From the NCBI RefSeq assembly GCF_039523735.1, contig NZ_BAAAFW010000029.1, positions 1-64,000 of the forward strand: a stretch of 64,000 nucleotides of DNA, given 5' to 3'. The notes under the pieces are model-generated. The model searched no databases. It had not been told where the DNA came from and was given only the letters and a program-made list of their open reading frames with translations. Positions 44,527 to 56,000 of the stretch are shown piece by piece; the first letter of the stretch is position 1, and each line of letters begins with the position of its first letter. The DNA comes from Tatumella punctata (GTDB taxonomy: Bacteria > Pseudomonadota > Gammaproteobacteria > Enterobacterales > Enterobacteriaceae). The position numbers and the translations under genes are program-made.

Positions 44527-45228
44527 ATGAAAGCAGGAATTATTGGCGCAATGGAGCAGGAAGTAACCCTGTTGCGTGACAAAATTAAAGACCGGAAAAC
44601 TCTGAACATCGCTGGCTGTGAAATTTATACCGGTACTCTGAATGGCACTGAAGTCGCCTTACTGAAATCCGGCATCGGCAAAACCTCCGCCGCGCTGGGT
44701 ACCACGCTGTTACTGCAACTATGTCAGCCAGATGTGGTCATTAACACCGGTTCTGCCGGCGGACTGGCACCGTCACTGAAGGTCGGCGATATCGTTGTTT
44801 CTGACGAAGTCCGCTATCATGATGCAGACGTTACCGCTTTCGGTTATGCGCCAGGCCAGATGGCCGGATGCCCGGAAAGTTTTGTGGCTGATGAAAAACT
44901 GATCGGTGCCGCAGAACAAAGTATCAGAGCATTAAATCTGCATGCTGTACGCGGATTAATTGTCAGCGGTGATGCATTTATCAATGGTGCTGAGCCTCTG
45001 GCCCGTATCCGTGATACCTTTCCGAAGGCTGTTGCGGTAGAAATGGAAGCCACCGCCATTGGCCATGTCTGCCATAGCTTTAAGGTTCCTTTTGTGGTGG
45101 TTCGTGCTATTTCTGACGTTGCGGATCAGGAATCACACCTCAGTTTCGACGAATTCCTCGGTGTTGCCGCAAAGCAGTCATCACTGATGGTGGAAGACCT
45201 GCTGAGCCGCTTGTCAGCAGACGTCTGA
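44527..45228 (+). CDS. mtnN: 5'-methylthioadenosine/S-adenosylhomocysteine nucleosidase
   Basis: Cleaves MTA and SAH, clearing inhibitors of SAM-dependent enzymes and feeding methionine salvage. The ATG at 44527 (MKAGIIGAMEQEV) gives 233 residues. Glu12 region, VEMEATAIGHV (about 172-182) with the substrate-binding Met-Glu pair, and SDVADQ with the catalytic Asp are intact. In E. coli it is followed by btuF and yadS; here a terminator follows. Confidence 0.95.
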   Translation: MKAGIIGAMEQEVTLLRDKIKDRKTLNIAGCEIYTGTLNGTEVALLKSGIGKTSAALGTTLLLQLCQPDVVINTGSAGGLAPSLKVGDIVVSDEVRYHDADVTAFGYAPGQMAGCPESFVADEKLIGAAEQSIRALNLHAVRGLIVSGDAFINGAEPLARIRDTFPKAVAVEMEATAIGHVCHSFKVPFVVVRAISDVADQESHLSFDEFLGVAAKQSSLMVEDLLSRLSADV

Positions 45229-45528
45229 CAAGCCACTGCCTTGCCCGGCGGCGGCCTAAGATGCTGCCGCTGTCAGACGCAGGAAAACTCATCCTGTGGC
45301 GGTATATGTAACAAAAATCCCTCTTATCACCGGCCGGCAGCCCGGTATTTTTTGTAACTTTACAAAAATAAACGCACGACTTAATCAGCCTGACAACAGC
45401 TTGTGAATATTTTCAGAGTATCGGCGTACGCCGGCAGGAGCAGTGACACAGGTCAACAGCAGACAGGGAATATTACAGAGGTTACAGCAGGAGAGCACCC
45501 TCCCTTCAGAAAGGTGCTGACAGGGTAA
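45229..45528. other. Gene-free gap between mtnN and erpA with two hairpins
   Basis: Three hundred bases between converging mtnN and erpA. The first hairpin is the likely mtnN terminator at 45329-45353. The second (AGCACC/GGTGCT arms, about 45494-45518) lies just past erpA and has no U-run, so it is at best a weak minus-strand terminator. No reading frame of note was seen, and no similarity to btuF or yadS is visible by eye. Confidence 0.5.
45329..45353 (+). terminator. mtnN terminator (predicted)
   Basis: ACCGG (45329-45333) pairs with CCGGT (45342-45346) around an 8-nt loop, followed by ATTTTTTG. It is about 100 bp beyond the stop. Confidence 0.6.
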
Positions 45529-45876
45529 TCAGATACTGAAAGAAGAACCACAACCACAGGTGGTTTTAGCATTCGGATTAGTCACAATAAACCGTGAACC
45601 TTCAAGCCCTTCGGTGTAGTCGACAGAACCGCCGACCAGGTACTGCAGACTCATAGGATCTACCACCAGAGACACACCCTGCTTTTCGATAGTCATATCG
45701 CCATCATTAACTTTATCATCAAAGGTAAAACCATACTGGAATCCGCTGCACCCACCGCCGGTGATATAAACACGCAGTTTCAGTTCAGGGTTATCTTCGT
45801 CAGCGATCAGGAATTTTACTTTGTTGGCCGCAGCTTCGGTAAACTGTAACGGCAGTGCTGCAATATCATCGCTCAT
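45529..45876 (-). CDS. erpA: Iron-sulfur cluster insertion protein ErpA
   Basis: A-type carrier that delivers Fe-S clusters, for example to the isoprenoid enzymes IspG/IspH. 115 residues with the three cluster ligands Cys43 (CSGFQYGF), Cys107 and Cys109 (CGCGSSF). It lies downstream of clcA on the same strand, with a gap of about 70 bp. Confidence 0.96.
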   Translation of the reverse strand: MSDDIAALPLQFTEAAANKVKFLIADEDNPELKLRVYITGGGCSGFQYGFTFDDKVNDGDMTIEKQGVSLVVDPMSLQYLVGGSVDYTEGLEGSRFIVTNPNAKTTCGCGSSFSI

Positions 45877-45948
45877 AAATTACTCCGGTAAACTCCAGGG
45901 CCGTTAACGGCCTCAATGATGGCATTATCTGTCAGCCACGGGCTGCGA

Positions 45949-47385
45949 TCAAGCACCGCGCTGTACACTCTGTGCCGCAGCACGCTCTGCGGCCGGCGTT
46001 TGCCGGGCCAGGGTGCGCGCCAGTAAGGTTGAATAAAGCGGCGTACCTCCGAGAAATTGAGCCAGCAGGGTCGCACCGAGACAGGTAATGATCATCGGCA
46101 GGATCAACTGATAATTTTCAGTCATTTCGAGGACCAGAATAATGCCGGTCAGAGGGGCTCTGACGGAAGCGGCAAATAATGCCCCCATCCCCGCCACGGC
46201 AAAAGTCCCGGCCTGCAGGTGATATTCCGGAAAGACTGCCGCAGCAGTCACCCCGAGGGCTGTACCCAGCAAAGTCCCCAGCGAAAGCATTGGCGCGAAA
46301 ATGCCGCCAGGGGCCCCGGAACAAAAACAGATCAGCGTCATAACCATACGTAAAATGAACAGGCTCAATAGCATCCCGCAACTGAATTGTCCGGCAACAG
46401 ATTGCGGGATTAAGGAAGACCCGCCGCCGGTGATTTCAGGAAAAATCAGGCTCAGCGCCCCGAAGCTGCCGCCAATAACCGCCGCAATCAGCAGAATAAT
46501 TCCCATTTTTCCGCCATGCAGTCGCTGAAATGCATCCTGTACCCGAAACACCAGTCGGTTAAACACCACCCCGACAATCCCGAATACCATACCCGCAATC
46601 AGATATAACCAGAGAGTATTCAGCGGGGCATCAATCAACTGACCAATATTCAGCATGGCACTGTTACCATCGAACAGACGATAAACGATGCAGGACATAA
46701 TCACGCCAATAAACACAGCCTTGACAGAAATCAGGTTGTAATGGAACTGCTGTCTCATTTCTTCAATGATAAACAGGATCCCTGCCAGCGGAGCGTTAAA
46801 CGCAGCCGCCAGGCCAGCCCCCGCACCAGTCGCCAGTAACGTATGCCGGTCTTCACTGTTTTTTATCCGGAACATATCGACCACCATACGTCCCAGGTTA
46901 CCGCCCATCTGGACAGTGGGACCTTCGCGGCCTAACACCATCCCTGCACCAAGGGTACCGACCCCGCCAAAAAACTTAACCGGAATAACCCGCCACCAGC
47001 GGACAGGTCGCAGTTCATCTAATGCCCCCTCGATTTCCGGAATTCCCGAGCCGCCGGCTTCCGGCGCAAAACGCCGCACCAGCCAGAATCCGCAAACTGC
47101 CAGTAGCGCTGAAATGATCACCGCAGACAGCAGTCCGGACGCAGTCAGTAAACCACCGGAATAGTGCAGACGATAGTGCTGTACCAGACTGACGGCTTTA
47201 TCAAACGCCACGCCGGCTAATCCCGCCAGCACCCCCACCAGACCGGCCAGCAATAAAATCGCCAGCGGCGTTTTATCTTTGCGTAATATCTGCTGCAAAT
47301 AATCATACCTGCGGCGCGGCTCTGCCGGTAAAGACTCATCACTAACGGGTGTATTATGCATATCGGGGACAGAAAAAAGGGCCAT
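45949..47385 (-). CDS. clcA: H+/Cl- exchange transporter ClcA
   Basis: CLC-family antiporter that helps survive extreme acid by preventing membrane hyperpolarisation during amino-acid decarboxylation, so it is a functional partner of CadA/CadB. It has 478 residues and about 18 membrane helices. Selectivity-filter motifs GSGIPEIEGAL (about 108-118) and GREGPTVQ with the gating glutamate, and GAPGGIFAPML, are intact. An ATG eight codons downstream (47361) is an alternative start; neither has a clear ribosome site. Confidence 0.94.
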   Translation of the reverse strand: MALFSVPDMHNTPVSDESLPAEPRRRYDYLQQILRKDKTPLAILLLAGLVGVLAGLAGVAFDKAVSLVQHYRLHYSGGLLTASGLLSAVIISALLAVCGFWLVRRFAPEAGGSGIPEIEGALDELRPVRWWRVIPVKFFGGVGTLGAGMVLGREGPTVQMGGNLGRMVVDMFRIKNSEDRHTLLATGAGAGLAAAFNAPLAGILFIIEEMRQQFHYNLISVKAVFIGVIMSCIVYRLFDGNSAMLNIGQLIDAPLNTLWLYLIAGMVFGIVGVVFNRLVFRVQDAFQRLHGGKMGIILLIAAVIGGSFGALSLIFPEITGGGSSLIPQSVAGQFSCGMLLSLFILRMVMTLICFCSGAPGGIFAPMLSLGTLLGTALGVTAAAVFPEYHLQAGTFAVAGMGALFAASVRAPLTGIILVLEMTENYQLILPMIITCLGATLLAQFLGGTPLYSTLLARTLARQTPAAERAAAQSVQRGA

Positions 47386-47516
47386 AACATCAGTATACGC
47401 ATGAATCCGCTATTTTTGTCGCTTAAATGTAGCAAACCAATAACCGGGTCTTTCACCCTGTAACTAAGTTCTCGTACACTAGTGTTTATATTAAGTCATC
47501 AACAGGAACCGATGCG

Positions 47517-48797
47517 ATGAGTAAGTCTGAAAATCTCTACAATGAAGCGCAGCGTCTGATCCCGGGAGGGGTAAACTCTCCGGTCAGGGCTTTTACCGGT
47601 GTTGGCGGTGTCCCGCTTTTTATTGAGCGCGCTGAAGGTGCTTATTTATACGATGCTGACGGAAAAGCCTATATCGATTACGTCGGTTCATGGGGGCCTA
47701 TGGTCCTCGGACATAACAACCCGGCTATCCGTAATGCAGTGACAGAAGCAGCAATGCGCGGGCTGAGTTTCGGTGCACCTACCGAAATGGAAGTCAAAAT
47801 GGCAGAGCTGGTCTGTGAACTGGTGCCTTCCATGGAGATGGTGCGGATGGTCAACTCGGGAACGGAAGCGACCATGAGCGCTATCCGGCTGGCCAGAGGC
47901 TATACCGGCCGTGATAAAATTATTAAGTTTGAGGGTTGCTATCACGGACATGCCGACTGCCTGCTGGTAAAAGCCGGATCCGGTGCTCTGACCCTGGGCC
48001 AGCCAAACTCACCGGGAGTGCCGGCTGACTTTGCCCGTCATACGCTGACTTGTACCTATAACGATTTATCATCCGTCCGCGAAGCCTTCCGTCAGCATCC
48101 GCAACAGGTCGCCTGTATTATCGTGGAACCTGTCGCCGGGAATATGAACTGTATTCCTCCTTCAGAGGGTTTCCTGCAAGGCTTACGTGAAATCTGTGAT
48201 GAAAATGGTGCACTGCTGATCATTGATGAAGTAATGACCGGCTTCCGTGTTGCACTGGGCGGTGCTCAGGAGTATTACAACGTAGTACCGGACCTGACCT
48301 GTCTGGGGAAAATTATCGGTGGCGGTATGCCGGTAGGTGCTTTTGGCGGACGTCGTGACATTATGGAAGTTCTGGCCCCGACCGGCCCGGTGTATCAGGC
48401 CGGAACACTGTCCGGAAACCCGCTGGCGATGGCAGCAGGTTTCGCCTGTCTGACACAGGTTGCCCGGCCCGGCACCCATACCACCCTGACTGACCTCACC
48501 ACACGGCTGGCCGAAGGATTATTACACGCCGCACAGCAGGAAAATATCCCGCTGGTCATTAACCATGTCGGTGGTATGTTTGGTCTTTTCTTTACTGATG
48601 CGCCTTCAGTGACCTGCTATCAGGATGTCAGCAAATGTGATGTGGCGCGGTTTAAAACTTTCTTCCATCTGATGCTGGAGGAAGGGATCTATTTTGCACC
48701 GTCAGCTTTTGAAGCTGGCTTCATGTCACTGGCCCACAGTCCCGACGATATCCAGCATACTATAGATGCAGCCCGCCGCTGTTTCGCCCGTCTGTAA
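47517..48797 (+). CDS. hemL: Glutamate-1-semialdehyde 2,1-aminomutase
   Basis: PLP enzyme that makes 5-aminolevulinate, the haem precursor. 426 residues, with Schiff-base Lys265 (LTCLGKIIGGGMPVG) and the N-terminal LIPGGVNSPVRAF. In E. coli the fhuACDB siderophore genes lie between hemL and mrcB; here the two genes converge on one terminator 67 bp apart. Confidence 0.97.
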   Translation: MSKSENLYNEAQRLIPGGVNSPVRAFTGVGGVPLFIERAEGAYLYDADGKAYIDYVGSWGPMVLGHNNPAIRNAVTEAAMRGLSFGAPTEMEVKMAELVCELVPSMEMVRMVNSGTEATMSAIRLARGYTGRDKIIKFEGCYHGHADCLLVKAGSGALTLGQPNSPGVPADFARHTLTCTYNDLSSVREAFRQHPQQVACIIVEPVAGNMNCIPPSEGFLQGLREICDENGALLIIDEVMTGFRVALGGAQEYYNVVPDLTCLGKIIGGGMPVGAFGGRRDIMEVLAPTGPVYQAGTLSGNPLAMAAGFACLTQVARPGTHTTLTDLTTRLAEGLLHAAQQENIPLVINHVGGMFGLFFTDAPSVTCYQDVSKCDVARFKTFFHLMLEEGIYFAPSAFEAGFMSLAHSPDDIQHTIDAARRCFARL

Positions 48798-48814
48798 CAT
48801 CCTGGTTTTGTTGT

Positions 48815-48844
48815 AAAAAAAAAGGCGCCTCCGCGCCTTTTTTA
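48815..48844. terminator. Bidirectional terminator between hemL and mrcB
   Basis: AAAGGCGC (48821-48828), loop CTCC, GCGCCTTT (48833-48840), with an A-run before and T-run after. It serves both converging genes. Confidence 0.92.
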
Positions 48845-48864
48845 TTCGTTATCTTCCCACAGGA

Positions 48865-51363
<2,499 letters not shown>

Positions 51364-51458
51364 GAATTTTATTCTCCAGGCATAGCCTCAGCATGCGCGT
51401 TACTTTAGTCTCCTTCCGGCAGAATTACATGCCGGAACCCTCTGAAAGAGCGGACGGT

Positions 51459-53906
51459 TCACAAATGCCCGGGGGAAAATTTTTTACTCCGGCGAGTAGG
51501 CATCGCAGTCGCAGGTGAGTCCGGCCACGGGTGCTTAGGATAACGACCTTTCATTTCTTTCTGCACTTCACGATAAGCCCCCTGCCAGAATCCCGCTAAA
51601 TCACGGGTTATCTGTAACGGACGCATAGCCGGCGACAATAATTCCAGCACCAGCGGGATTCTTCCCCCCGCAATCACTGGCGTATCAGCTTCACCGAACA
51701 TCTCCTGCATACGAACAGCAAGCACCGGTGGCTGTTCGGTGTTATAACGGATCAGCACACGACTGCCCGTCGGCACAGTGTAATGAGTTGGCAGCGCACT
51801 ATCCAGTCGCTGGCGTTGTGACCATGTGATCAAATGTAATAAAGCTGTCGAAATATTAATAGTATTAAACGACCGGGCATCGGTCACCGTCGCCATTTCC
51901 GGCAGCAGCCACTGCTCCAGGCTGTCCAGCAATGCGTCGTCCGTCACCGGCGGCCAGTCCGCATCATTCAGCCATTCTCCGGCACAAGCCAGCCTGGCAC
52001 GGATTTGTTCAGCTGCCGGGGTCCAGGGCAACACCGACAACCCTTTGGCCCTGACCCAGCGCAACATCGCCTGGTGCAACTGCGCCGCTGCCGGCCGTTC
52101 GCCGGGACGTGAAGTTAATATCAGCGAACCAATCACCTGCTGACGGCGTACCCGCAGGATGCCTTTTTCTTCATCCCACTCAACATCATCCCGTTCTTCA
52201 ACTTTATCCGGACACTGCCGGGCAAGTTCAGCAATATCGACCGGCAGGGCCAGACGGATCCGGGCCTCTGGCTGCTGAGAACTGAATGACAGCCGGAGGA
52301 CCAGTAACCATTCATAACGGCTCAGAGGATCATCAGCGGCTGTTCCGGCGCCGACGCCTTTTGCCAGCAGGTAACGCCCGCCTCCGCCACGCTGGCGGGC
52401 CAGCTGGTCACTGAACCCCGCCATTAACAACACGGCTAACAATCGGTCATCGGCCTGACTACCACGAACGCCAGTGCGTTGCTGTAAGGCTTTGGCTCGT
52501 TTCAGCCATCCCGGCTGGGGGTGTAAAAACAGAGACAGTAAATCATTAGTGCCATTACGCGGTGGATCTTCCAGAATAGCAACCAGTAAACTCGCCGTTG
52601 CCATCGCCGCCGGATTTTCTCCGGCAGCACAGAGTATCGCCGCCAGCCGGGGTTCAGTCCCCAGCGCCGCCATTTTGCGTCCGGTCGCGGTCAGCTGATG
52701 ACCCGCGTCAGTGGCGCCAAGTTGCTGCAATAGTTGCAGTGCCGCTTGCTGGCGCTTTTGTGGCGGGAGATCCAGCCATTGCAGCTGACTCATCTCCCGG
52801 CAGCCCCAGGCAAGGATATCCAGCATCACTGCACTTAACTCACTGTTAATAATTTCCGGTTCACTTACCGCAGCCGCTCTCTCTGCCTGTTCCTGACTCA
52901 GTAAATGCCAGCAAAACCCCGCCGTCAGGCGTCCGGCACGCCCGGCGCGCTGTACCATCGATGCCTGACTAATCCGCTGCGTCTGTAATACACTGACACC
53001 GCTTTTTGTATCATAGCGCACCGCACGCTCCAGCCCGCTGTCGACCACCAGCCGTATCCCATCTATCGTCAGGCTGGTTTCTGCAATATTGGTTGCCAGT
53101 ACCACTTTCCGTCTGCCCTCAGGCGAGGGGGCAATCGCCTGTTGCTGAGCGGTCAGACTCATCGCTCCGTATAGCGGGAAGATATCTGTCGCGTCATGCA
53201 GCCGGCTGAGTAATTCCTGTTTCACGGCCATAATTTCCCGTTCCCCGGGTAAAAAAATCAGCATCGACCCCTGGTGTTCATTCAGCAGACAGGTGGCTTC
53301 ACGTGCTACTGCGGCTGCAAAGGGCAGTCGGGTGCTCAGGGGAATAAAATGCCGTTCGACCGGAAAACTGCGTCCCTGTGAAATAATCACCGGGACTTCC
53401 GGGAGCAATACTGACAGGCGCTGATAGTCCGGGGTTGCTGACATTAACAAAAGCTTCAGGTCGTCACGTAGCCCCTGCTGTACATCAAGCAACAGAGCCA
53501 GCGCCGTATCCGCCTGCAGACTGCGTTCGTGAAATTCATCAAGAATAACCAGCGAAACACCGTTCAGTTCCGGATCCTGCTGTAACATGCGGGTCAGAAT
53601 CCCCTCAGTCACCACTTCCAGCCGGGTGTCGGGCCCGCAACTACTCTCACCGCGCATCCGGTAACCGATGGTCTGTCCGGTAGATTCACCGAGATTTTCT
53701 GCCAGTCGCCTGGCAACATTTCTGGCAGCCAGCCGTCGTGGCTCCAGCAGCAGGATCTTGCCGTTATCCGGCACGCGGGATAACAACTGTAAGGGTAACC
53801 AGGTGGATTTTCCTGCCCCGGGCGGTGCGACCAGCAACGCTCCGCTGCGGGTCTCCAGCGCAGTCAATAATTTATCCAGTACTTCACTGACAGGTAACGG
53901 TGGCAA
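51459..53906 (-). CDS. hrpB: ATP-dependent helicase HrpB
   Basis: DExH-box helicase of the HrpA/HrpB family, with no firmly assigned role in E. coli. 815 residues. Walker A APPGAGKST (27-35), DEFH in motif II (LDEFHERSLQAD), SAT motif III, the QRAGRAGR motif VI and the C-terminal HrpB domain (PLQITRDLAGFWQGAYREVQ) are present. The start is TTG (53904-53906) with GGAG six bases upstream. It is divergent from thpR. Confidence 0.93.
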   Translation of the reverse strand: MPPLPVSEVLDKLLTALETRSGALLVAPPGAGKSTWLPLQLLSRVPDNGKILLLEPRRLAARNVARRLAENLGESTGQTIGYRMRGESSCGPDTRLEVVTEGILTRMLQQDPELNGVSLVILDEFHERSLQADTALALLLDVQQGLRDDLKLLLMSATPDYQRLSVLLPEVPVIISQGRSFPVERHFIPLSTRLPFAAAVAREATCLLNEHQGSMLIFLPGEREIMAVKQELLSRLHDATDIFPLYGAMSLTAQQQAIAPSPEGRRKVVLATNIAETSLTIDGIRLVVDSGLERAVRYDTKSGVSVLQTQRISQASMVQRAGRAGRLTAGFCWHLLSQEQAERAAAVSEPEIINSELSAVMLDILAWGCREMSQLQWLDLPPQKRQQAALQLLQQLGATDAGHQLTATGRKMAALGTEPRLAAILCAAGENPAAMATASLLVAILEDPPRNGTNDLLSLFLHPQPGWLKRAKALQQRTGVRGSQADDRLLAVLLMAGFSDQLARQRGGGGRYLLAKGVGAGTAADDPLSRYEWLLVLRLSFSSQQPEARIRLALPVDIAELARQCPDKVEERDDVEWDEEKGILRVRRQQVIGSLILTSRPGERPAAAQLHQAMLRWVRAKGLSVLPWTPAAEQIRARLACAGEWLNDADWPPVTDDALLDSLEQWLLPEMATVTDARSFNTINISTALLHLITWSQRQRLDSALPTHYTVPTGSRVLIRYNTEQPPVLAVRMQEMFGEADTPVIAGGRIPLVLELLSPAMRPLQITRDLAGFWQGAYREVQKEMKGRYPKHPWPDSPATAMPTRRSKKFSPGHL

Positions 53907-54037
53907 ATAAAACTCCGCGCAAGCTGTGTTAATATATCCGCCATAATAACACCCAACCGATCAATCCTCACGCCTGCCCCCGTCTGAGCAAAGCTATCAG
54001 GCAGGTCAGGCACTGTAGCCGTCACCCGGAGATATTA

Positions 54038-54580
54038 ATGACGACAGGGCAGCAATATTTTTTTGCGATTCAGCTCCCCTCGCCGCTGCAAAAGTCACTG
54101 GTCCGCTGGCGGGCTGATCATTTCCCCGCAGATAATGGCCGCCCGCTGCCTGCCGCAGACATGCTGATGACACTGGCCTGGCTGGGCCCTCTCAGGGAAA
54201 TCACCCTTCAGCGATTACAACAACAGGCAGCCCGTATTCAGCAACGCGGATTTATGCTGACCCTGAACGATGCCGGATACTGGCCCGGTTCCGGACTGGT
54301 CTGGCTGGGCTGCCGGCCAGCGCCTGCCGGCTTATTAGCTCTGGGGGCGCTGTTACGTTCACAGGCGGCTCGTCAGGGTTGTCCTCAGCCATCACAGCCT
54401 TTCCGCCCCCATGTCCGTTTATTGCACCATGTTTTTTCGCCGGTCAGCCTTCCGCCGACCGGATTTCACTGGCAGTTTCCTGTGACCGGGTTTTCCTTAA
54501 TGGCCTGCGCTCCGGGACGCGGGAGAGCAAAAAACCGTTGCCTGGCAACGTTCCCGCTGCAACCGTCCTCACCCCTTTAA
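54038..54580 (+). CDS. thpR: ThpR/LigT-like 2H protein with degraded catalytic motifs
   Basis: 180 residues in the family of RNA 2',3'-cyclic phosphodiesterases (LigT), by position between hrpB and sfsA and by similarity (FFAIQLP start, LVRWRADHFPADNGRP, RPFRPHV). The family needs two H-x-T motifs. Here the first (HLTLAFLG in E. coli, from memory) reads MLMTLAWLG with no histidine (residues 42-50), one residue shorter. The second reads H125-V-R127, keeping the His but losing the Thr/Ser. The frame is intact, but the enzyme is probably inactive or altered. The C-terminus is also divergent. Confidence 0.75.
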   Translation: MTTGQQYFFAIQLPSPLQKSLVRWRADHFPADNGRPLPAADMLMTLAWLGPLREITLQRLQQQAARIQQRGFMLTLNDAGYWPGSGLVWLGCRPAPAGLLALGALLRSQAARQGCPQPSQPFRPHVRLLHHVFSPVSLPPTGFHWQFPVTGFSLMACAPGRGRAKNRCLATFPLQPSSPL

Positions 54581-54591
54581 CGAGACCCCCT

Positions 54592-55296
54592 ATGCAGTTT
54601 ACTCCGCCGCTCAAATCTGCCACTTTACTTAAACGCTATAAACGTTTCCTTGCCGATGTTGTTACCCCACAGGGCGAAGTCTTTACCCTTCATTGTGCCA
54701 ATACCGGCGCGATGACCGGTTGTGCCACTCCCGGGGATACCGTGTGGTATTCCGAGTCTGACAATAAACAGCGTAAATATCCCCATAGCTGGGAACTGAC
54801 CGGCACGGCAGACGGTGATTTAATTTGCGTAAATACCCAGCGGGCAAATCAGTTATTCCGCGAAGCTCTCAGGGCCCGGGTGATCACTGAGCTTTCTGAC
54901 TACAGCCACTGGCAAAGTGAAGTGAAATACGGTTCAGAGGGCAGCAGAATAGACTTTTTATTACAACAGCCGCAGCTAGCCGACTGCTATGTGGAAGTAA
55001 AATCCGTCACGTTACTGGAGAACGGTCAGGGATATTTTCCTGATACGGTAACACTGCGCGGGCAAAAACACCTGCGGGAACTGATGGCAATCGCTGCTGC
55101 CGGACAGCGGGCGGTATTATTTTTTGCCGTATTACACAGCGGAATAGAGCGTATCAGCGTCGCACGGCACCTGGACCCACGCTATGCCGCACTTCTCGAC
55201 CAGGCAATACTCGCCGGGGTGGAAATTCTGGTCTATAAAGCTTCCCTGACTCCTGCCGATGCTAAGATAGAATTTTCTATTGATTTCATCCAATAA
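54592..55296 (+). CDS. sfsA: Sugar fermentation stimulation protein / DNA-binding nuclease-like SfsA
   Basis: The start at 54592 (MQFTPPLKSATLLKRYKRFL), 11 bp after thpR, gives 234 residues, the E. coli length. The long open frame upstream of it runs inside thpR and is not used. N-terminal OB-like domain and a C-terminal PD-(D/E)XK-like region with CYVEVKSVTLLENGQGYFPD are present. It has been linked to maltose gene expression in E. coli; the molecular role is unsettled. Confidence 0.93.
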   Translation: MQFTPPLKSATLLKRYKRFLADVVTPQGEVFTLHCANTGAMTGCATPGDTVWYSESDNKQRKYPHSWELTGTADGDLICVNTQRANQLFREALRARVITELSDYSHWQSEVKYGSEGSRIDFLLQQPQLADCYVEVKSVTLLENGQGYFPDTVTLRGQKHLRELMAIAAAGQRAVLFFAVLHSGIERISVARHLDPRYAALLDQAILAGVEILVYKASLTPADAKIEFSIDFIQ

Positions 55297-55351
55297 AAAG
55301 CTGCAACGGCGTGTATTAAAAAGATAATCCGGCTTTTTACCGTCAAATTTA

Positions 55352-55380
55352 TTGACAAGTGGTCAACAACAGATGATATC
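55352..55380 (+). promoter_or_regulatory. dksA promoter (predicted)
   Basis: Consensus -35 TTGACA (55352-55357), 17-bp spacer, weak -10 GATATC (55375-55380), about 95 bp upstream of the dksA ATG. Confidence 0.45.
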
Positions 55381-55475
55381 AGTAATTGCCAACAGAGATA
55401 GCTTCTGCTATTTATAGCGGCCTGTTTTTTTCCCTCACCGGGAATCGATAGTGCGTGTTATCCAGGAGAAACAGC

Positions 55476-55931
55476 ATGCAAGAAGGGCAAAACCGTAAAA
55501 CATCGTCCCTGAGTATCCTCGCCATCGCTGGGGTGGAGCCATATCAAGGGAAACCGGGCGAAGAGTATATGAACGAAGCCCAGCTGACACACTTCAGGAA
55601 GATACTTGAAGCCTGGCGTAATCAACTCAGGGATGAAGTCGACCGTACTGTCTCACATATGCAGGACGAAGCGGCAAACTTCCCGGATCCGGTTGACCGT
55701 GCTGCTCAGGAAGAAGAGTTCAGTCTGGAACTGCGTAACCGTGACCGCGAACGTAAGCTGATCAAGAAAATCGAGAAGACGCTGAAAAAAGTCGAAGATG
55801 ATGACTTCGGCTACTGCGAATCCTGCGGTGTCGAGATTGGTATTCGCCGTCTGGAAGCGCGTCCGACAGCTGATTTATGTATCGACTGTAAGACGCTGGC
55901 TGAGATCCGTGAAAAGCAAATGGCTGGCTGA
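55476..55931 (+). CDS. dksA: RNA polymerase-binding transcription factor DksA
   Basis: Acts with ppGpp through the RNA polymerase secondary channel, repressing rRNA promoters such as the one at 421-475. The ATG at 55476 (behind CAGGAGAAA) gives 151 residues, as in E. coli. Coiled-coil about 33-108, with tip acidic residues in FPDPVDRAAQEEE (DxxDA-like), and a four-cysteine zinc finger CESC...CIDC (about 114-138). Confidence 0.97.
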   Translation: MQEGQNRKTSSLSILAIAGVEPYQGKPGEEYMNEAQLTHFRKILEAWRNQLRDEVDRTVSHMQDEAANFPDPVDRAAQEEEFSLELRNRDRERKLIKKIEKTLKKVEDDDFGYCESCGVEIGIRRLEARPTADLCIDCKTLAEIREKQMAG

Positions 55932-55986
55932 TATCAGCCAGCCGCAAGGCTACCGTACAGCAGAGTCCTTCAGACTCTGTTGTACG
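55922..55986 (+). terminator. dksA-gluQ intergenic palindrome and hairpin
   Basis: Two nested structures. A perfect 22-bp palindrome centred on GATATC spans 55922-55943 and includes the dksA stop. Next, CGTACAGCAGAGTC (55954-55967) pairs with GACTCTGTTGTACG (55973-55986): 14 pairs with one G-U and a 5-nt loop. There is no U-run. In Shigella flexneri a terminator between dksA and gluQ limits gluQ expression; this hairpin is the likely equivalent. It lies 15 bp before the gluQ start. Confidence 0.65.
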
Positions 55987-56000
55987 TCTCACTGCTGCCT

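Noticed and set aside
48815..48844. Possible repeat element between hemL and mrcB
   Set aside because: It is a simple bidirectional terminator hairpin; I found no second copy in the window by eye.
54379..54591. Longer N-terminus for SfsA (possible fusion with thpR)
   Set aside because: The extension is an out-of-frame reading of thpR; SfsA similarity starts at 54592.
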